Assembly (NCBI GenBank): GCA_963970005.1 | Contig: CAXAMN010026362.1 | Span: 349,771-413,770 of the forward strand | DNA from: Durusdinium trenchii | Lineage: Eukaryota > Sar > Dinophyceae > Suessiales > Symbiodiniaceae | DNA length: 64,000 nucleotides | Direction of reading: 5' to 3' | Part shown: piece by piece, positions 19,366 to 30,400 of the stretch | Numbering within the stretch: the first letter of the stretch is position 1 | Layout: each line of letters opens with the position of its first letter | The notes under the pieces: model-generated | Seen by the model: the letters and a program-made list of their open reading frames with translations, nothing else | Databases searched by the model: none | Told to the model about the DNA's origin: nothing | Position numbers and translations under genes: made by a program

Positions 19366-19473
19366 TTCAGTAGGCGCGTCCTTGATCAAGTAAGGGAGTA
19401 GTTCGCTCCTAGGCTAAGTTAGTTTCTAGTCACTGGACGCAGGATAGTTCACGCTTCTTCAAGGAAGCTCCCC
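19357..19473 (-). mobile_element. Palindromic element, reverse copy
   Basis: CTACTTAATTCAGTAGGCGC and TTGATCAAGTAAGGGAG form the palindrome end. It is followed by TTTCTAGTCACTGGACGCAG and by CGCTTCTTCAAGGAAGC. The order is the mirror of the copies at 28841 and 56836. Confidence 0.65.
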
Positions 19474-19899
19474 CCCATCAAAGGGAGTGATAAACCACCT
19501 CTGACTGCTGCAAATTTTCGGACCTTCATCCATTTTACAAACTCCCTCAAATGGCGGTTTGGGAAAGGGCTTGCTTGTTCTGTTTTTGAACTCGCTGCTT
19601 TTGCGTTTACACAAGGCTGGAGGTTCGACCTTCCTGTGGGAACTCTTTGTACCCCACAGGCCTACGCGGCCATCATTCGTGGTGCGATCAGTTTTTGCAA
19701 GCACAAAAAGATAGTGGTTGCCCCTCTGCTGCTCGACAAACGAAATAAGAGCAATGGACGCACATACCCAAAAGGGGCCTTCCTCGGAGCTGAAGTGTTT
19801 TTAGATAATTGCACGCTTGACCTCCTTTGTAAAGCCTTTGAAAAGGGTGCTAAAGCCACCCCCGCTTCCTGGGCGTTGCCCTTCGACTTGCTCGTTTGA
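19463..19899 (+). CDS. Unrecognised open frame without start codon
   Basis: One frame stays open for about 145 codons up to TGA at 19897-19899. It reads WRFGKGLACSVFELAAFAF, then AYAAIIRGAISFCKHKKIVV, then LLDKRNKSNGRTYPKGAFLG. It looks like a globular protein with basic and hydrophobic stretches. No ATG is present. It opens exactly at the edge of the palindromic element, so the 5' part is either at 19054-19356 or lost. I do not recognise a family. Confidence 0.4.
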
Positions 19900-19977
19900 A
19901 TCTCTGGTTCACCTTGACCTTCACTGCGGTAGCTTGAATGGTCGCCGACGACTCCGTTCTACGGCGGGAGAGTAAAA

Positions 19978-20018
19978 AGGAAGCTCCCCCCCGCCTGAGG
20001 GCAGGGGGAGTTTCCTTG
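19978..20018. repeat. Perfect hairpin AAGGAAGCTCCCCC / GGGGGAGTTTCCTT
   Basis: A 14-nt arm and its near-perfect complement flank CCGCCTGAGGGCA. The left arm repeats AAGGAAGCTCCCCCC at 19461-19475, so the open frame between is flanked by direct repeats about 517 nt apart. Confidence 0.75.
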
Positions 20019-20924
20019 CAGAAGCCCTTGCACTATGGATTTAATTCCAAGACTTTAGGGAACGTTAACTTTTAGACCGTCGTGAGAAGTGGCATGCAAG
20101 TCTTTGCATCGCTTGCAGTTGCATTTAAGAATCCACAGATGTGCTGGTTCCAACAATATGACCAGCATTCTTGTCCATGATTTGTTGGACTGTCCATCAA
20201 AGGGATGGCTCTTGTTTTCTCGTTCTCGCGATTTGGGGAAACGCCGACGGCCTGAAGCACCGCTGGGCCAAGGTGCCGACCGAAATAGATATATAGCATA
20301 TAGGATGCCAAAGATACCGACGGAGCCTGGCACTTTTGGTTGTTTTGGAAAAGATATCTGGGAAATTCAAGGATGATGTCATGGCTCCAGTTGAACATGT
20401 GGTGATTTCTGTGTGTGTGTTCTCTTTGAAAACGGGACAGCCCAGCTGTCTCACTGCTGGTGGAAGATATCCTTCCCGTGTCAAGTTGTTACCAGATTGG
20501 TTTCCTTCCTCCGGTTTGTTTCTTGCGATGACCTCCAACCTAGCGATGGTCCTCCAGTTCCGTAGCTTAACTCCAATCTTCATTTCACTCTGTGGATTGC
20601 CATCCACGGAATTCCCCAACTTACTGAAACCCATATTTGTGTTGATCACAAAAGCTTCACTGCACCCGCTAGGATGAACCACAGTGTTAGTTGAAGTGTT
20701 TGTTGGAATGTTTTGGATGTCTTAATAAGAATGGAGTGAAGGTGTTCAAAGGTCCCTCACCATGGAACCGTCCGTTTTCAATCTGGATCCCAGATTGAAT
20801 GAACCCTCCATCAAGGACGTCCTGCCAGTGACACTCAGGAGAGTTTCCAGCTCAAGGACATGAACACCGTCAAAGCATCGCTCGGCGTATCTTAGAGTTG
20901 AGATGAGTTGAGCTCCTTTTGCAG
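20019..20924. other. No secure gene
   Basis: Overlapping open frames on both strands (20072-20682) show no recognisable product. A GCGATGACCTCCAACCTA word pair lies at 20526-20555. Confidence 0.35.
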
Positions 20925-21015
20925 CTTCCTCCTGGTATCGCTACTAGGAGCCAAGGGCATCGCTACTAGGGGTTCCTGGCCTTACTACTAGGAAAAAGGA
21001 CGCTACTGGGAAAAA
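20925..21015. repeat. Modular repeat cluster
   Basis: Forward modules GAGCCAAGGGCATCG, GGGTTCCTGGCCTTA and GAAAAAGGACG are joined by CTACTAG. Confidence 0.75.
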
Positions 21016-21710
21016 TAGTTATGTTTTTAGGGAAAGGACCAGTCGGACCTTTGCTTGGTGGAAGTAGCACCGGTGAGCGACCACCTCAGTGAATGACTTC
21101 AGTCATTTTTTGCCGAATATGCCGAACGGAGCACATCTCTCTAGAGAAGTTCTAAAAATGTCCAAAAGATTCTGCATCCAGGAGGAAGTAAGCCATATCT
21201 TCAGCTGGCGACTATCAGGGAGTCACATCCATCCCCTCAGAGTTTCTTAAGACAAGATGTGTAAAAAAGGGGTAGCGTTGAATTCAGCGGCACAGTAAGT
21301 CATGTGATGTTTGTTGACGTCGCCAGTTGGCTCTTTTCAAATTAATCTGTGGACTACGATTTCCATTGCACCAGAGTCACCTGCGGGCCCTGTACAGGGG
21401 TCCTGGCCACGGCGTTTGGTTTTGAACGTCTCGAAATGAATCAGACAGAGGAACAAACCATGCCAGGAGGTCCTTTTCAAACCCCCCCTCACGTCGTTCT
21501 TGGGGGTGCTCGGTGCTCACTGAACCACCAGGGTCATGGCATCACTTCCCACAGCTTCTCTGTGGTGCAATGGAAGAACGGCCCTCGAGAGCAGGTCAAA
21601 CACCTGGCTTGTCCAGTCCTCAAGTCCACGAAAAGCTCAATTTTTCTCATGGGACACAAACAGTGGCCCAACTGGCTGTGAGACCAGCGAACACGAGCGA
21701 ACCAATCCAG

Positions 21711-21750
21711 ACAGCGAGTCCGGCTTTGGAAGAGCTATTCAGCCGTTTTC
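21711..21750 (+). CDS. Candidate short exon
   Basis: The acceptor is ACCAATCCAG and the donor GTGAGC. It encodes TASPALEELFSRF. A second frame is open (DSESGFGRAIQPF). First of the exon-like units in the 21-40 kb block. Confidence 0.35.
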
Positions 21751-22189
21751 GTGAGCGAACTCAGAAGAGGAAAACAAATTATGTGAAGATTTGATCAGGA
21801 GCTACTGTACTAGTAGCTTCTTGTTACGCCATGGTGGACACAGTGGGCGGATTCGTGAAATTGGTCGACTTACTGGCAGTAATTCGTGCACCATAGGCGT
21901 TTCCCACTGGTATCCCCACCGCGGTGTTTCATGGTACTGGTCGGTCAAAGGGACGAAAAAGCACCGGAACCCATCACCCGAGGTGCAAAGGAAAAGCCCT
22001 AGTAGCGATGGCCTCCAACCTACCGGAAAAGCATGTGGCAAACGCCGGCAGATCGGGTTTCCACCTGGACGAACCTGTTGCACCAGTTGCTCAAGTTTAA
22101 ATGGACGGCCCAAAAGATCCAAAGACGCGGACACAGATGGAAGTTGCTCGGCGTTCAGAGTGTCCTTTCATTCCTACACATTTGACTAG

Positions 22190-22265
22190 TAGCTTCTTGC
22201 TACTAGCAGTATTGGCCTCCAACCTACTAGCGATGGCCTCCAACCTATTAGTAGCTTCTTGTTCA
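22190..22265. repeat. Modular repeat cluster
   Basis: Reverse-sense AGCTTCTTGCTACTAGCAG and GCGATGGCCTCCAACCTA words. Confidence 0.7.
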
Positions 22266-22636
22266 TGGATTTTTGGTGGGGCTATGAAGAGGGCGTGAAA
22301 AGTGTGATCGCTCCGTTGCTTAAAAGAACGAGATGTTTCGTCGGAAATGACAACTTCTGGGGATCCAACCAATGGTTGCTCAACAATTTGGGGTGTCTTC
22401 CCACTTGAGGATTGTGGCACTGTTCCATGATAGTTTGCTTCATAACTATTTATACAGTTCATTGACACAACAGAAGAAAGATCTTTGTCCGTCGCCAGTC
22501 TATCTCCGGAGCGAGCCAGCCGCTGGATAGCAGGTCTTTGAGAGCAGTCGCAGATGCGAATGGTTAGCGTCGCTATCCGGCTTTGAATTGTTCGATATGG
22601 TCTTTTGTCACAGAGTCTTCTATAAACATCCAGAAG

Positions 22637-22760
22637 CTATTCGGTTGGAGGCCATCGCCATTAGGTAGAGGCTATCGCTACTAGGTTGGAGGCTATTCCT
22701 GTTAAGTGGAGGCCATCGCTACTAGTAGCAAGGACGCTACTAGTAGCTAGAAGCTGCTTG
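22637..22760. repeat. Modular repeat cluster
   Basis: Tandem GGTTGGAGGCCATCGC variants (one reads GGTAGAGGCTATCGC) are followed by AGCAAGGACGCTACTAGTAG. Confidence 0.7.
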
Positions 22761-23179
22761 TTCATTTTTTCTCGAAGCAGCATCTCCAACTACCGTTAAT
22801 ATCGATACGGCATGTGTCCACGCCTACATCAGCCCACTTCACTAGTTCGGTGACCCACCATGTGTTTTTGGTGGGTCAGAAGTGAGCATCAACAGCGGGT
22901 TCCAATGCCGACTTGTCCTGCGTTCTGCTTGACCTGTTGGGTGCGGGGTGACAATCAGAAGATCGATGAACGCCTATTGCTTCCTGTTGGGGTCATTCCT
23001 GCTAGTGTTGGGGTCACTTCCAGCAAAACACGTGCTTTTAAGTGCTGTTATCTCCGCATACTGGTATCCCTTGTGAGTCAAACACTTGGAGAAGGCATCC
23101 TGTGGATGCCATCGTCCACTGTTGCAGGTGGGGCAGGGTCGTGTCCCCTCGACACTGGTGATGGACCCTGTCCCGAACT

Positions 23180-23310
23180 AGTAACAACAAGCTAGGCTGC
23201 TAGTAACAAGGGCATCGCTACTAGGAGCAAGGACGCTACTAGGTGCTCCTGGCCTTACTACTAGTAGCTAGAAGCTACTAGGAGCAAAGGGCATCACTAG
23301 TAAGAAGCTA
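23180..23310. repeat. Modular repeat cluster with orientation switch
   Basis: Forward modules GAGCAAGGACG and GTGCTCCTGGCCTTA lead into CTACTAGTAG, a 10-bp palindrome, at which orientation changes (TAGTAGCTAGAAGC). Confidence 0.75.
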
Positions 23311-23327
23311 CTACCTCATTCCTCCAG

Positions 23328-23391
23328 CGACTGGCCACGCTGCGCCTCTCCGGCGCCAACAGACAGAGCCCAGCTAAGATGAGCGAGTGGC
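23328..23391 (+). CDS. Coiled-coil exon
   Basis: The acceptor is CATTCCTCCAG and the donor GTGACA. It encodes RLATLRLSGANRQSPAKMSE then W, starting in phase 0. It lies between two modular clusters. No family is recognised. Confidence 0.45.
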
Positions 23392-23449
23392 GTGACAAAC
23401 AGTGCGTCTACTGCACACTCGGGGCATTCTGCGTTGATTCGTGTAATAA

Positions 23450-23590
23450 TGGCAATAGCCTCCAACCTAATAGCGATGGCCTCCAACCAGTCCTCCAACC
23501 TAATAGCGATGGCGTCCAACCTAAAAGTGATAGCCTCCACCTAATGGCAATGGCCTCCAACCTAAGAGCGATGGCCTCCGACCTACTATA
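23450..23590. repeat. Tandem GATGGCCTCCAACCTAATAGC array
   Basis: Six successive reverse-sense copies of the GTTGGAGGCCATCG word with small changes (GGCCTCC, GGCGTCC, TAGCCTCC). Confidence 0.8.
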
Positions 23591-23805
23591 TAGTTGTTTT
23601 GTCTCCAAGATTTTCATGGTAATTAATCATCAAGTCATTCTTTCGGGAAGGACTATGTGAAGAAAAATGGATCGAACAGGCGGTGAAACCGATCACCCAT
23701 CTCAAAAGGTTCCAGGTAAATTGTGGCAGGGCATTGACTATTGCTATTAGGTCAGAGGCCATCGACCTCCCATTCTTCTCTAATTTGAGGTGCAATGCAC
23801 TCCAG

Positions 23806-23942
23806 GCGTTTCCTCGAGGAGGAGATCCAGCGAGCGACGGGCGAATGGGAGGACCGGAGTTCAGACGAATGGGGTCGCCTCGTCGGACGAACACTTACCA
23901 CCGACGGACCATTTGCAGTGGATCCTTGCGCGGAGATAGGCG
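23806..23942 (+). CDS. Coiled-coil exon with strong GTAAGA donor
   Basis: The acceptor is ATGCACTCCAG. It encodes RFLEEEIQRATGEWEDRSSD then EWGRLVGRTLTTDGPFAVD, ending before GTAAGA. The first part is a charged helix. The other open frame is Pro/Gly/Arg-rich and less likely. Confidence 0.5.
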
Positions 23943-23971
23943 GTAAGAAGGGGATAAGAAGAGGGTTGTGA

Positions 23972-24004
23972 TCCTTGCTCTCTCTCTCTCTCTCTCTTTC
24001 TCTC
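23972..24004. repeat. (CT)n microsatellite
   Basis: About 15 CT units just inside the intron that begins at 23943. Confidence 0.9.
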
Positions 24005-24618
24005 AGTGATAATTTTACCTAAGTTCACCCTGAAAGTCACTGGTTTGATTTCTGGCAGTGTCATTCCTTTGATTATATCATGGGTACATAGAGGTAGGTC
24101 ATGTTCTGATGACGTGTCAAAAAACATATGTGAACCTGCTAGTGTTCAGTTACATTCGGTCCAAGTTCATGCTGTTTTGCTCGGTTTAGGGACCCGAAGA
24201 CGCGTTTTCTTGTGTGCGTGCAGGGACAACCTGGAGACCCAGTCTGTTGTGTGGCCATATAGATGGAACTGGGGAATGTTCCTTCAGTGGCTGTGCTAAG
24301 AAGTGTGCACAATATACACATAACTCACATAAGTATTCACCATCCTCTAGTATATAGATAGACTCTGAAGCGTCTAAAACAAGAGGCAAATAGTTGTTCT
24401 GCAAATGTTGCATACGTAGTTTGTCTAAAGGAAAGGAAAGGAAGAAAGAATGAAAATAAAGATAAACAAAAGAGTCTAAAGGCCTAAAGACAAAAGAATA
24501 AATAAGAGAAACCAGAAAGGAAAAGAACAAAGACGGAAAGGACATATAGTCGGAAAAGATACTGTTTCAGGACAACTGTTGTTGCTATAGTTTGGAAGAT
24601 AGACCCCATTTGACACAG

Positions 24619-24666
24619 CGAGGACCTTCAGCGTCAGCGGAAGCTGCAGGAGCAAGAGCAGGATCG
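24619..24666 (+). CDS. Short coiled-coil exon
   Basis: The acceptor is TTTGACACAG and the donor GTGAGC. The best frame reads EDLQRQRKLQEQEQD, an extreme coiled-coil composition. A Ser/Arg-rich frame (SVSGSCRSKSR) is also open and fits the phase of the exon at 23806. Confidence 0.45.
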
Positions 24667-24719
24667 GTGAGCGGGCGTTGGAAAAGCTACATGTGTGTCA
24701 AAATCCTCCTTTGCAAACC

Positions 24720-25215
24720 TAGTCACGAAAGGTAGCCCTTTAGGGGATACCTTGAGTTTGTCTTGCGAAGCAAGTGTTGGGACGTCCGGGTCTAATAATT
24801 GATCGCTCAATTCAGACCCCCCCCCCCCCCCCCCCCCCTCTAAAATCAATTCTCTCCTGGAGAACGTCTTCGTGAGCCTCTCATGATTTCAGGATAGTTG
24901 AAACCCTCTTGAACATTTTAGAAAGAGTGAATATGAAATTCTAATCACGAAAGGTGTTCCCCGAGGGGATACATACCTAGAGTTTGTTTTGTGAAGCACG
25001 TCAATTCTCTCCTGGGGAGCGTCTTCGTGAGCCTCTTATGGTTTCAGGACAAATCCTATGATGTTCCGATTCAATGCTCATCGATGATCTGAGCCATGGG
25101 GCAAGTTTGTTTTCCTAAGAACCTTTTTGAACATTTCGAGAGCATATGTTTGAACATTTAGAGTGCATATGAACATATATTTACGAAAGGTCGCCTCCGA
25201 GGGGATAAATCACCA
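24720..25215. repeat. Tandem repeat of about 225-235 bp, three starts
   Basis: Unit starts CACGAAAGGT near 24724, 24948 and 25182, each followed by a GAGGGGATA-type motif (TTAGGGGATA in the first). Units one and two also share CAATTCTCTCCTGG and CGTCTTCGTGAGCCTCT. The first unit carries an extra segment with a tract of about 20 C (24818-24839). Confidence 0.75.
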
Positions 25216-26270
25216 TGTCGAACATTGCATTTTTGTTCCTGCCTCTCGCGTTCTCTTCTCTTCCCGCTGTCCTACCTTTCGTGTCTCCCTCCTCTCAAGT
25301 AGCTTCTTGCTCCTAGTAATAAGGCCAGGAGCCCCTAGTAGCAAACTATATTAGACCTTCTTCATGTTCTTTTTTCTTTGTTTCTAATGGCGATGGCCTC
25401 CAACCTTCGTGCTACACGGGTAGCTGAAGCCATGGACTTGAAGGATCTACAAAAATAGACTGTGGTCAGGACAGCTCAGCAAGAACCCTCCGTCCAACGG
25501 ACATGGAGAATTCACCATAATGATACAATACACCGGGTAAACAGTAAACGCTATTTGGTTTTATCGTCATGTTTGCAATATATTCACTTTGTTAGTGGTT
25601 TTATTGCTTTGTTCTAGCTTGGTAGGAGGTTGGCTTCGTTCTTGGGGCCTGAAGAGAACAAGCCTGGGTTGGCAAACATGAATCAAACCGACGAGGATGC
25701 CGTACCTTGTTAGTCGCACCCATGCTTTACAGGCAGACTTTTCGGCGGAAGAACAAGTGAGCTTGATCCTGCACTCTGGGTGGATTTGGGCCTCGCTGAT
25801 TCACATCTCTGCATCTCTTGATCTTGGCGAGACAAACAGTTGCCTGGGTCGATCCAATGTTTAGGCTACTGGGGCTCCTGGCCTTACTACTAGGAGCAAG
25901 AAGTCACTAGGAACAAAGGGCATCGCTACTAGGAACAAGGACGTTACTAGGGGAACAAGAAGCTTGTTTGGGGTATCATTAGGTAAGCAAACCAGCACTT
26001 TTGGGTGCTTTGGAAGCGTGTACCTTGCAAATGATGTTGACAAAAGCACAAAGACAAGAGACCAAACTTTAGGTGACTTCTTTTCCTTCAATAGGTTGGA
26101 GGCCATCGTTATTGGGGTTTAAGAACAAAGAAAAGGATTCCCAGAAAATATCAGAAAAGACATGGCCCATCGCTAGTAGTAACAAGTGCATCGCTAGTAG
26201 TGACAAGTGCATCGCTAGTAGTAACAAGAAGCTATTAGAATAAAATTAGTAGCTTAATCACATTAGAATT
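25216..26270. other. Repeat-bearing stretch without exon
   Basis: Modular clusters lie at 25295-25345, 25863-25960, 26090-26115 and 26170-26235. No exon is recognised between them. Confidence 0.5.
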
Positions 26271-26342
26271 AACATTATTCCCAGAGGTCTTTTCACGCCG
26301 GTCGATTCAGGTCCCGTGACACTGACCCTCCACGTCTTGCAG

Positions 26343-26430
26343 GAGGGGCAGGTGATGGCTGTGGAGCAACGGATCAAAGCTCGGCACGGCGCGATGCTCC
26401 GGGAGGGTCAGCGGCTGCAGGAGCCAAGGG
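26343..26430 (+). CDS. Coiled-coil exon
   Basis: The acceptor is CGTCTTGCAG and the donor GTGAGA. It encodes EGQVMAVEQRIKARHGAMLR then EGQRLQEPR, phase 0 in and phase 1 out. Confidence 0.6.
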
Positions 26431-26689
26431 GTGAGAGATTCGTCCAGTCAGACGAGTCGAGATCAGACGAGTCAAACGGTTTGGTCGTTTGGTTTGGTCT
26501 TTTTTGTAAGGTTTCCAAGAAAGGTGATGGTTCATTTGCTGGTTCTCTTCGTTTCTTGACGTGGAGTGGTGTTTTTTTTCTGTATGGCTCAGTGTTCAGT
26601 GAGTGGTTCCCGTGGAGGGAAAGCGAGTGAAAGTCAACAGACGAGATGACGGGGTTCCTCCCAGTTAGAGAGCTTTGTCACCTCCAACC

Positions 26690-26840
26690 AAACAGCAATG
26701 GCCTCCAACCTACTAGCTTCCTTGTTACTAGTGGCTTCTTGATCCTAGTAGTAAGGCCAGGAGCCCCTAGTAGTTTCTTGCTCCTAGTAGCGATGCCCTT
26801 TGCTCCTAGTAGCTTCCAACCTACTAGCTTCCTCCCAGTT
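26690..26840. repeat. Modular repeat cluster
   Basis: Reverse-sense words AGTAAGGCCAGGAGCCCC, GCGATGCCCTTTGCTCC and GCAATGGCCTCCAACCTA. Confidence 0.75.
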
Positions 26841-27034
26841 AATAAGCTTTATGGCATTGATCATCGTGTTCACTTCTTTGTCTTCGCGGTAAGCACGTCT
26901 GCGGAATTGCCCTCCATGCAAGCGGACCTGAAAAACATCCGACAGTTTCCTGGAAAGGTTGTTTCCGAAGAAATGGCGAAGAAATGTCGACATGAATTTC
27001 CTTGAAAGTCTTGGATAAACTGTGCCAATCTGAG

Positions 27035-27065
27035 TTCCGTCGAGGAGGAGATGCGGCAGCTGCGC
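27035..27065 (+). CDS. Very short coiled-coil exon
   Basis: It encodes SVEEEMRQLR before the donor GTACGC. The acceptor CAATCTGAG is plausible. The frame stays open further downstream. Confidence 0.35.
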
Positions 27066-27124
27066 GTACGCTCCATGGGGGAGGACGGGGAGAGGAAGCA
27101 TAGAACGTCGTTGTGGTCGTTTGT

Positions 27125-27340
27125 ATATCGAGGGCTACTAGTAGCAAAGGGCATCGCTACTAGGAGCAAGGACGCTACTAGTAGCAAAGGGCATCGCTAC
27201 TGGGAGCAAGGGCCTTACTACTAGTAACAAGAAGCTATTAGAAACAATAATTATAATTAGAAACAATAAGCTACTAGTAACAAGTGCCTCGCTTCTAGCA
27301 ACAAGGGCCTTACTAGTAGTAACAAGAAGCTAGTAGAAAG
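27125..27340. repeat. Modular repeat array
   Basis: About ten forward modules, including GAGCAAGGACG, GAGCAAGGGCCTTA and TAACAAGTGCCTCG, broken by an AT-rich GAAACAATAATTATAATTAG. Confidence 0.8.
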
Positions 27341-27415
27341 AGAAGGTCGATGGCTCCATGTTTGGGCAAAGTCGAGCATGGCAACTTGGGGTTTGGTTGT
27401 TCCCTGAGACGCCAG

Positions 27416-27472
27416 GAGTGCTCCTTGCAAGAAGCAGCGCTGAAAGCGCAGGAGCTGATGGGGTTGATAGAG
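27416..27472 (+). CDS. Coiled-coil exon, 19 codons
   Basis: The acceptor is AGACGCCAG and the donor GTGCCT. Peptide ECSLQEAALKAQELMGLIE, phase 0 to 0. Confidence 0.6.
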
Positions 27473-30400
27473 GTGCCTGGCTCTATATGGGTGGTTTCTA
27501 TTGGTGTGTTACTTGTTGTGAGGGATGTAGGTGGTCTAGACACTGACAGCAACTCCACTGTCCGGGGTCGCTGTTTCACCAAATCTCGCCCCCCAGAGGG
27601 AATGGTGGTTGTTCAATGTGTTGCTCGTGCGAACGGACAGCACGGGGATGTTGCCGACCTAGGGCTCTGCCGATTTACAAGCTGGTCCAATGCCAAGTTG
27701 CCACATCTGACCAAAGATCCAAATTTGAAGGAACCGTTTTGCAGTTGCTGCTATTCTGTTGGAGGCCATCGCTATTAGGGTGGATTCAGACGCTCACCAG
27801 CGTGCTTCCTTAACGTCCAGCCGACACATCACAATTGAGGTTTCCCACGCATGTCACATTTGGATTTGCGTGGCATGCTTGGCAAAGCAACATGCAGCTC
27901 CAAAGAGGACCGTTCTTCCTTTTCGTTTGTCCTTGTTTCTAGTAGCAATGGCCTCTCCAGATTGGCCAGCCCCGTATTTGTGCCGAATGTACCATTGTTC
28001 GGCTCCAGGGATTGATTTCGAGGGCGGGTTTAGCAGTCAAGCCGCTTTTCACGGAAGGGATGGCAAGTCCTTACCAGTTCTGAAAAAAGGCCCTAGTAGC
28101 TTCCTTGCTCCTGTAGCAATGCCAGGAGCCCCTAGTAGCGTCCTAGAACGTAGAACGTGGATCTTTCTCGCTGAAAATCTCATGACTCAGGAGTCCCAAC
28201 AGGAGGAAATGCTCTTGGCAGAAGCGCTTCGGACAGCGAAAGCCGCAGAAGTTGAGGTTCAGGTGGGCACGAAGCTTGCGCAGTTGGCCGTGGGCTGGGG
28301 GTCGGTACGGCATGGCTTTTGGCTGTTTTTGTTTGGCAGGTCGGGGAGCTCATGTTGGTTACACTCGAAATGTTCCTAGTCCTAGTAGCGTTCTTGTTCC
28401 TAGTAGTAAAGCCAGGAGCCCCTAGTAGCGTCCTTGTCCTAGTAGCGATGCCAGGAGCCCCTAGAAGCGTTCTTGTTTCTAGTAGTAAGGGGAACTCATG
28501 TTATATTGGTTCCACTCGGACTGAATCACGGAAGTGGAATGGCTGTAGTTCACCTCGACCCATTCACCCCCAATGACCTCAAAGCTTCCCCGTTTGACTT
28601 GTCCACCTCCAGCTGTTCAAGTACCCTCAGTCCAGAGGAAGCAAAAACACAGTCCACTTGAAGTGCCAAGGGTTTCACCAATCAAAACAAAGCGTTCCTT
28701 AGAGATTTCGAGGAGCAAACAACTCAACCTACACTGTGTTGGTGCACGGTTCAAGTTCCATGTGTCCCACAGATCCTTCGAAGTTGTAGTTTGGTAGTGA
28801 ACTCCAGGCTATATCAAGAAACGTTATGTGCTTTTTTTGAAATGAATCTAGAAACCACATGAATGGTGCGAGCGCTTCTTCAAGGAAGCGTGAGCTATCC
28901 TGCATCCTACCTACAACCTTACCTCCTTACTTGATTAAGTAGCTGCCTACTCAATTAAGTGAGGGTAACGGGCTAAAACACAATAAAAGAAACACAAAAC
29001 ACACATGGAGCTGCTCCCGAGACTTGCCGACTTTTGACGCCCCAACTGCGCCTCTGGACAGGCCCAACTGCGACAGGAGGATGAAGCCTTCGGGAACGCT
29101 CAAGTGCAGATGAGGACCATGGAGGACGGCCGTGGACTGCGCGACGAAGAGTGCCACAAAGGCTACTTTGCTACTAGTAGCTTCTTGTTACTAGTAGCAA
29201 TGGCCCCCAACCTGCTAGCGATGGCCTCCAACCTGGTAGCTTCTTGTTACGCAGCACGATGTAGCTAAGCAGATCTAAGCAGATCTAAGCAGCTCACGAG
29301 TTGCAAAAGACTGTCAACAGCGGTGGAAGACTGTGCGAAACTCCTCCCAACGACCTCTCACCAGACGAAGGTAGAGCCAATGCTGCCAGGCGAAAAACGC
29401 ACAAGTTGTCACAACAATCGAGTAATTCGCAAGGCACACGCCGAGTGAACCACCTTGCCACCTGAAAGCTCCGATCCAACTAACCCGGTCTCCAGACGAA
29501 CCCTCTCCAGAGTCTTTGTCTAGAGGTCTATCCCACCGGGTGCATGTACCTGAAAAGGGAGGGGTGGGATTTGAATGAGCACGAACACATCTTTGAGTAT
29601 AGATATTGCGAGGGAAGGCTGGGCCCGCCACGTGGGCCACACCGACAGCGACCAGGCGGAGTGCCATCAAGAAGAGAAACAGCTCGCAGAACTTCAGGCA
29701 TTCTGCGCCGGTCGAAAGAATTGGATACACTTGCGCGTGATCGGTATTGACAGAGAGTATCTCTTTTGTTTGTGATTCCTTGCGCTTGATCAGGTTGATT
29801 CAAGCGATGTTTGTTCACAGTGGTTCTTTTTGCTTGATGGGGTGCCATTTCTTTGGGGGAGCATAGGGAACATGGTTTCATCATGGTTTCATCACACAGA
29901 TGGTCACAAAGTCACAACGTTTTGTTGCACTGAACCCTTCGAGCTGCGAGTGTTAGCGAATGTTCGGGCAGCAAAAAAGAAACGTCAAGTCTACATTTGA
30001 ATGAGAGTATCAACCGGGGTCGATGGCCATGGTTTGGAGAGATTTTAACTTGCCGGCGCCCCTTCCTTTTTGATTCGTGCCTGGTAGGAACCACCAAGGT
30101 TGAAGCTTGTACTTGCGGGATCACGCATCCATTTTCCAGGTAGCTGATTAGCAACCCCAGATTTCAGATCCTACAACGTACGTGGGCGTTTTTGTCGGGT
30201 CAGTGCCGGAGTATGGTCAACATGAGGGCATAGTGTCCAGATAAAGTTTTGCCTGCCCCACATTGGGAGGTTCCGAAAAGAGGAAAATTGTATTTGGGTC
30301 CCCCCACCACCACCACCACCGCAAAAGAATGACCCTTGCATGAGTCTAAAGCTCAAGTAGATTCGACAACGGCCCAACATGAATATTTCTTTGTGGAGAG

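Noticed and set aside
23450..23590. CRISPR-like pattern of short repeats and spacers
   Set aside because: The intervening words are themselves repeated throughout the window, the hinge is only 7 bp, and gene structure is eukaryotic with introns. No cas genes are present.
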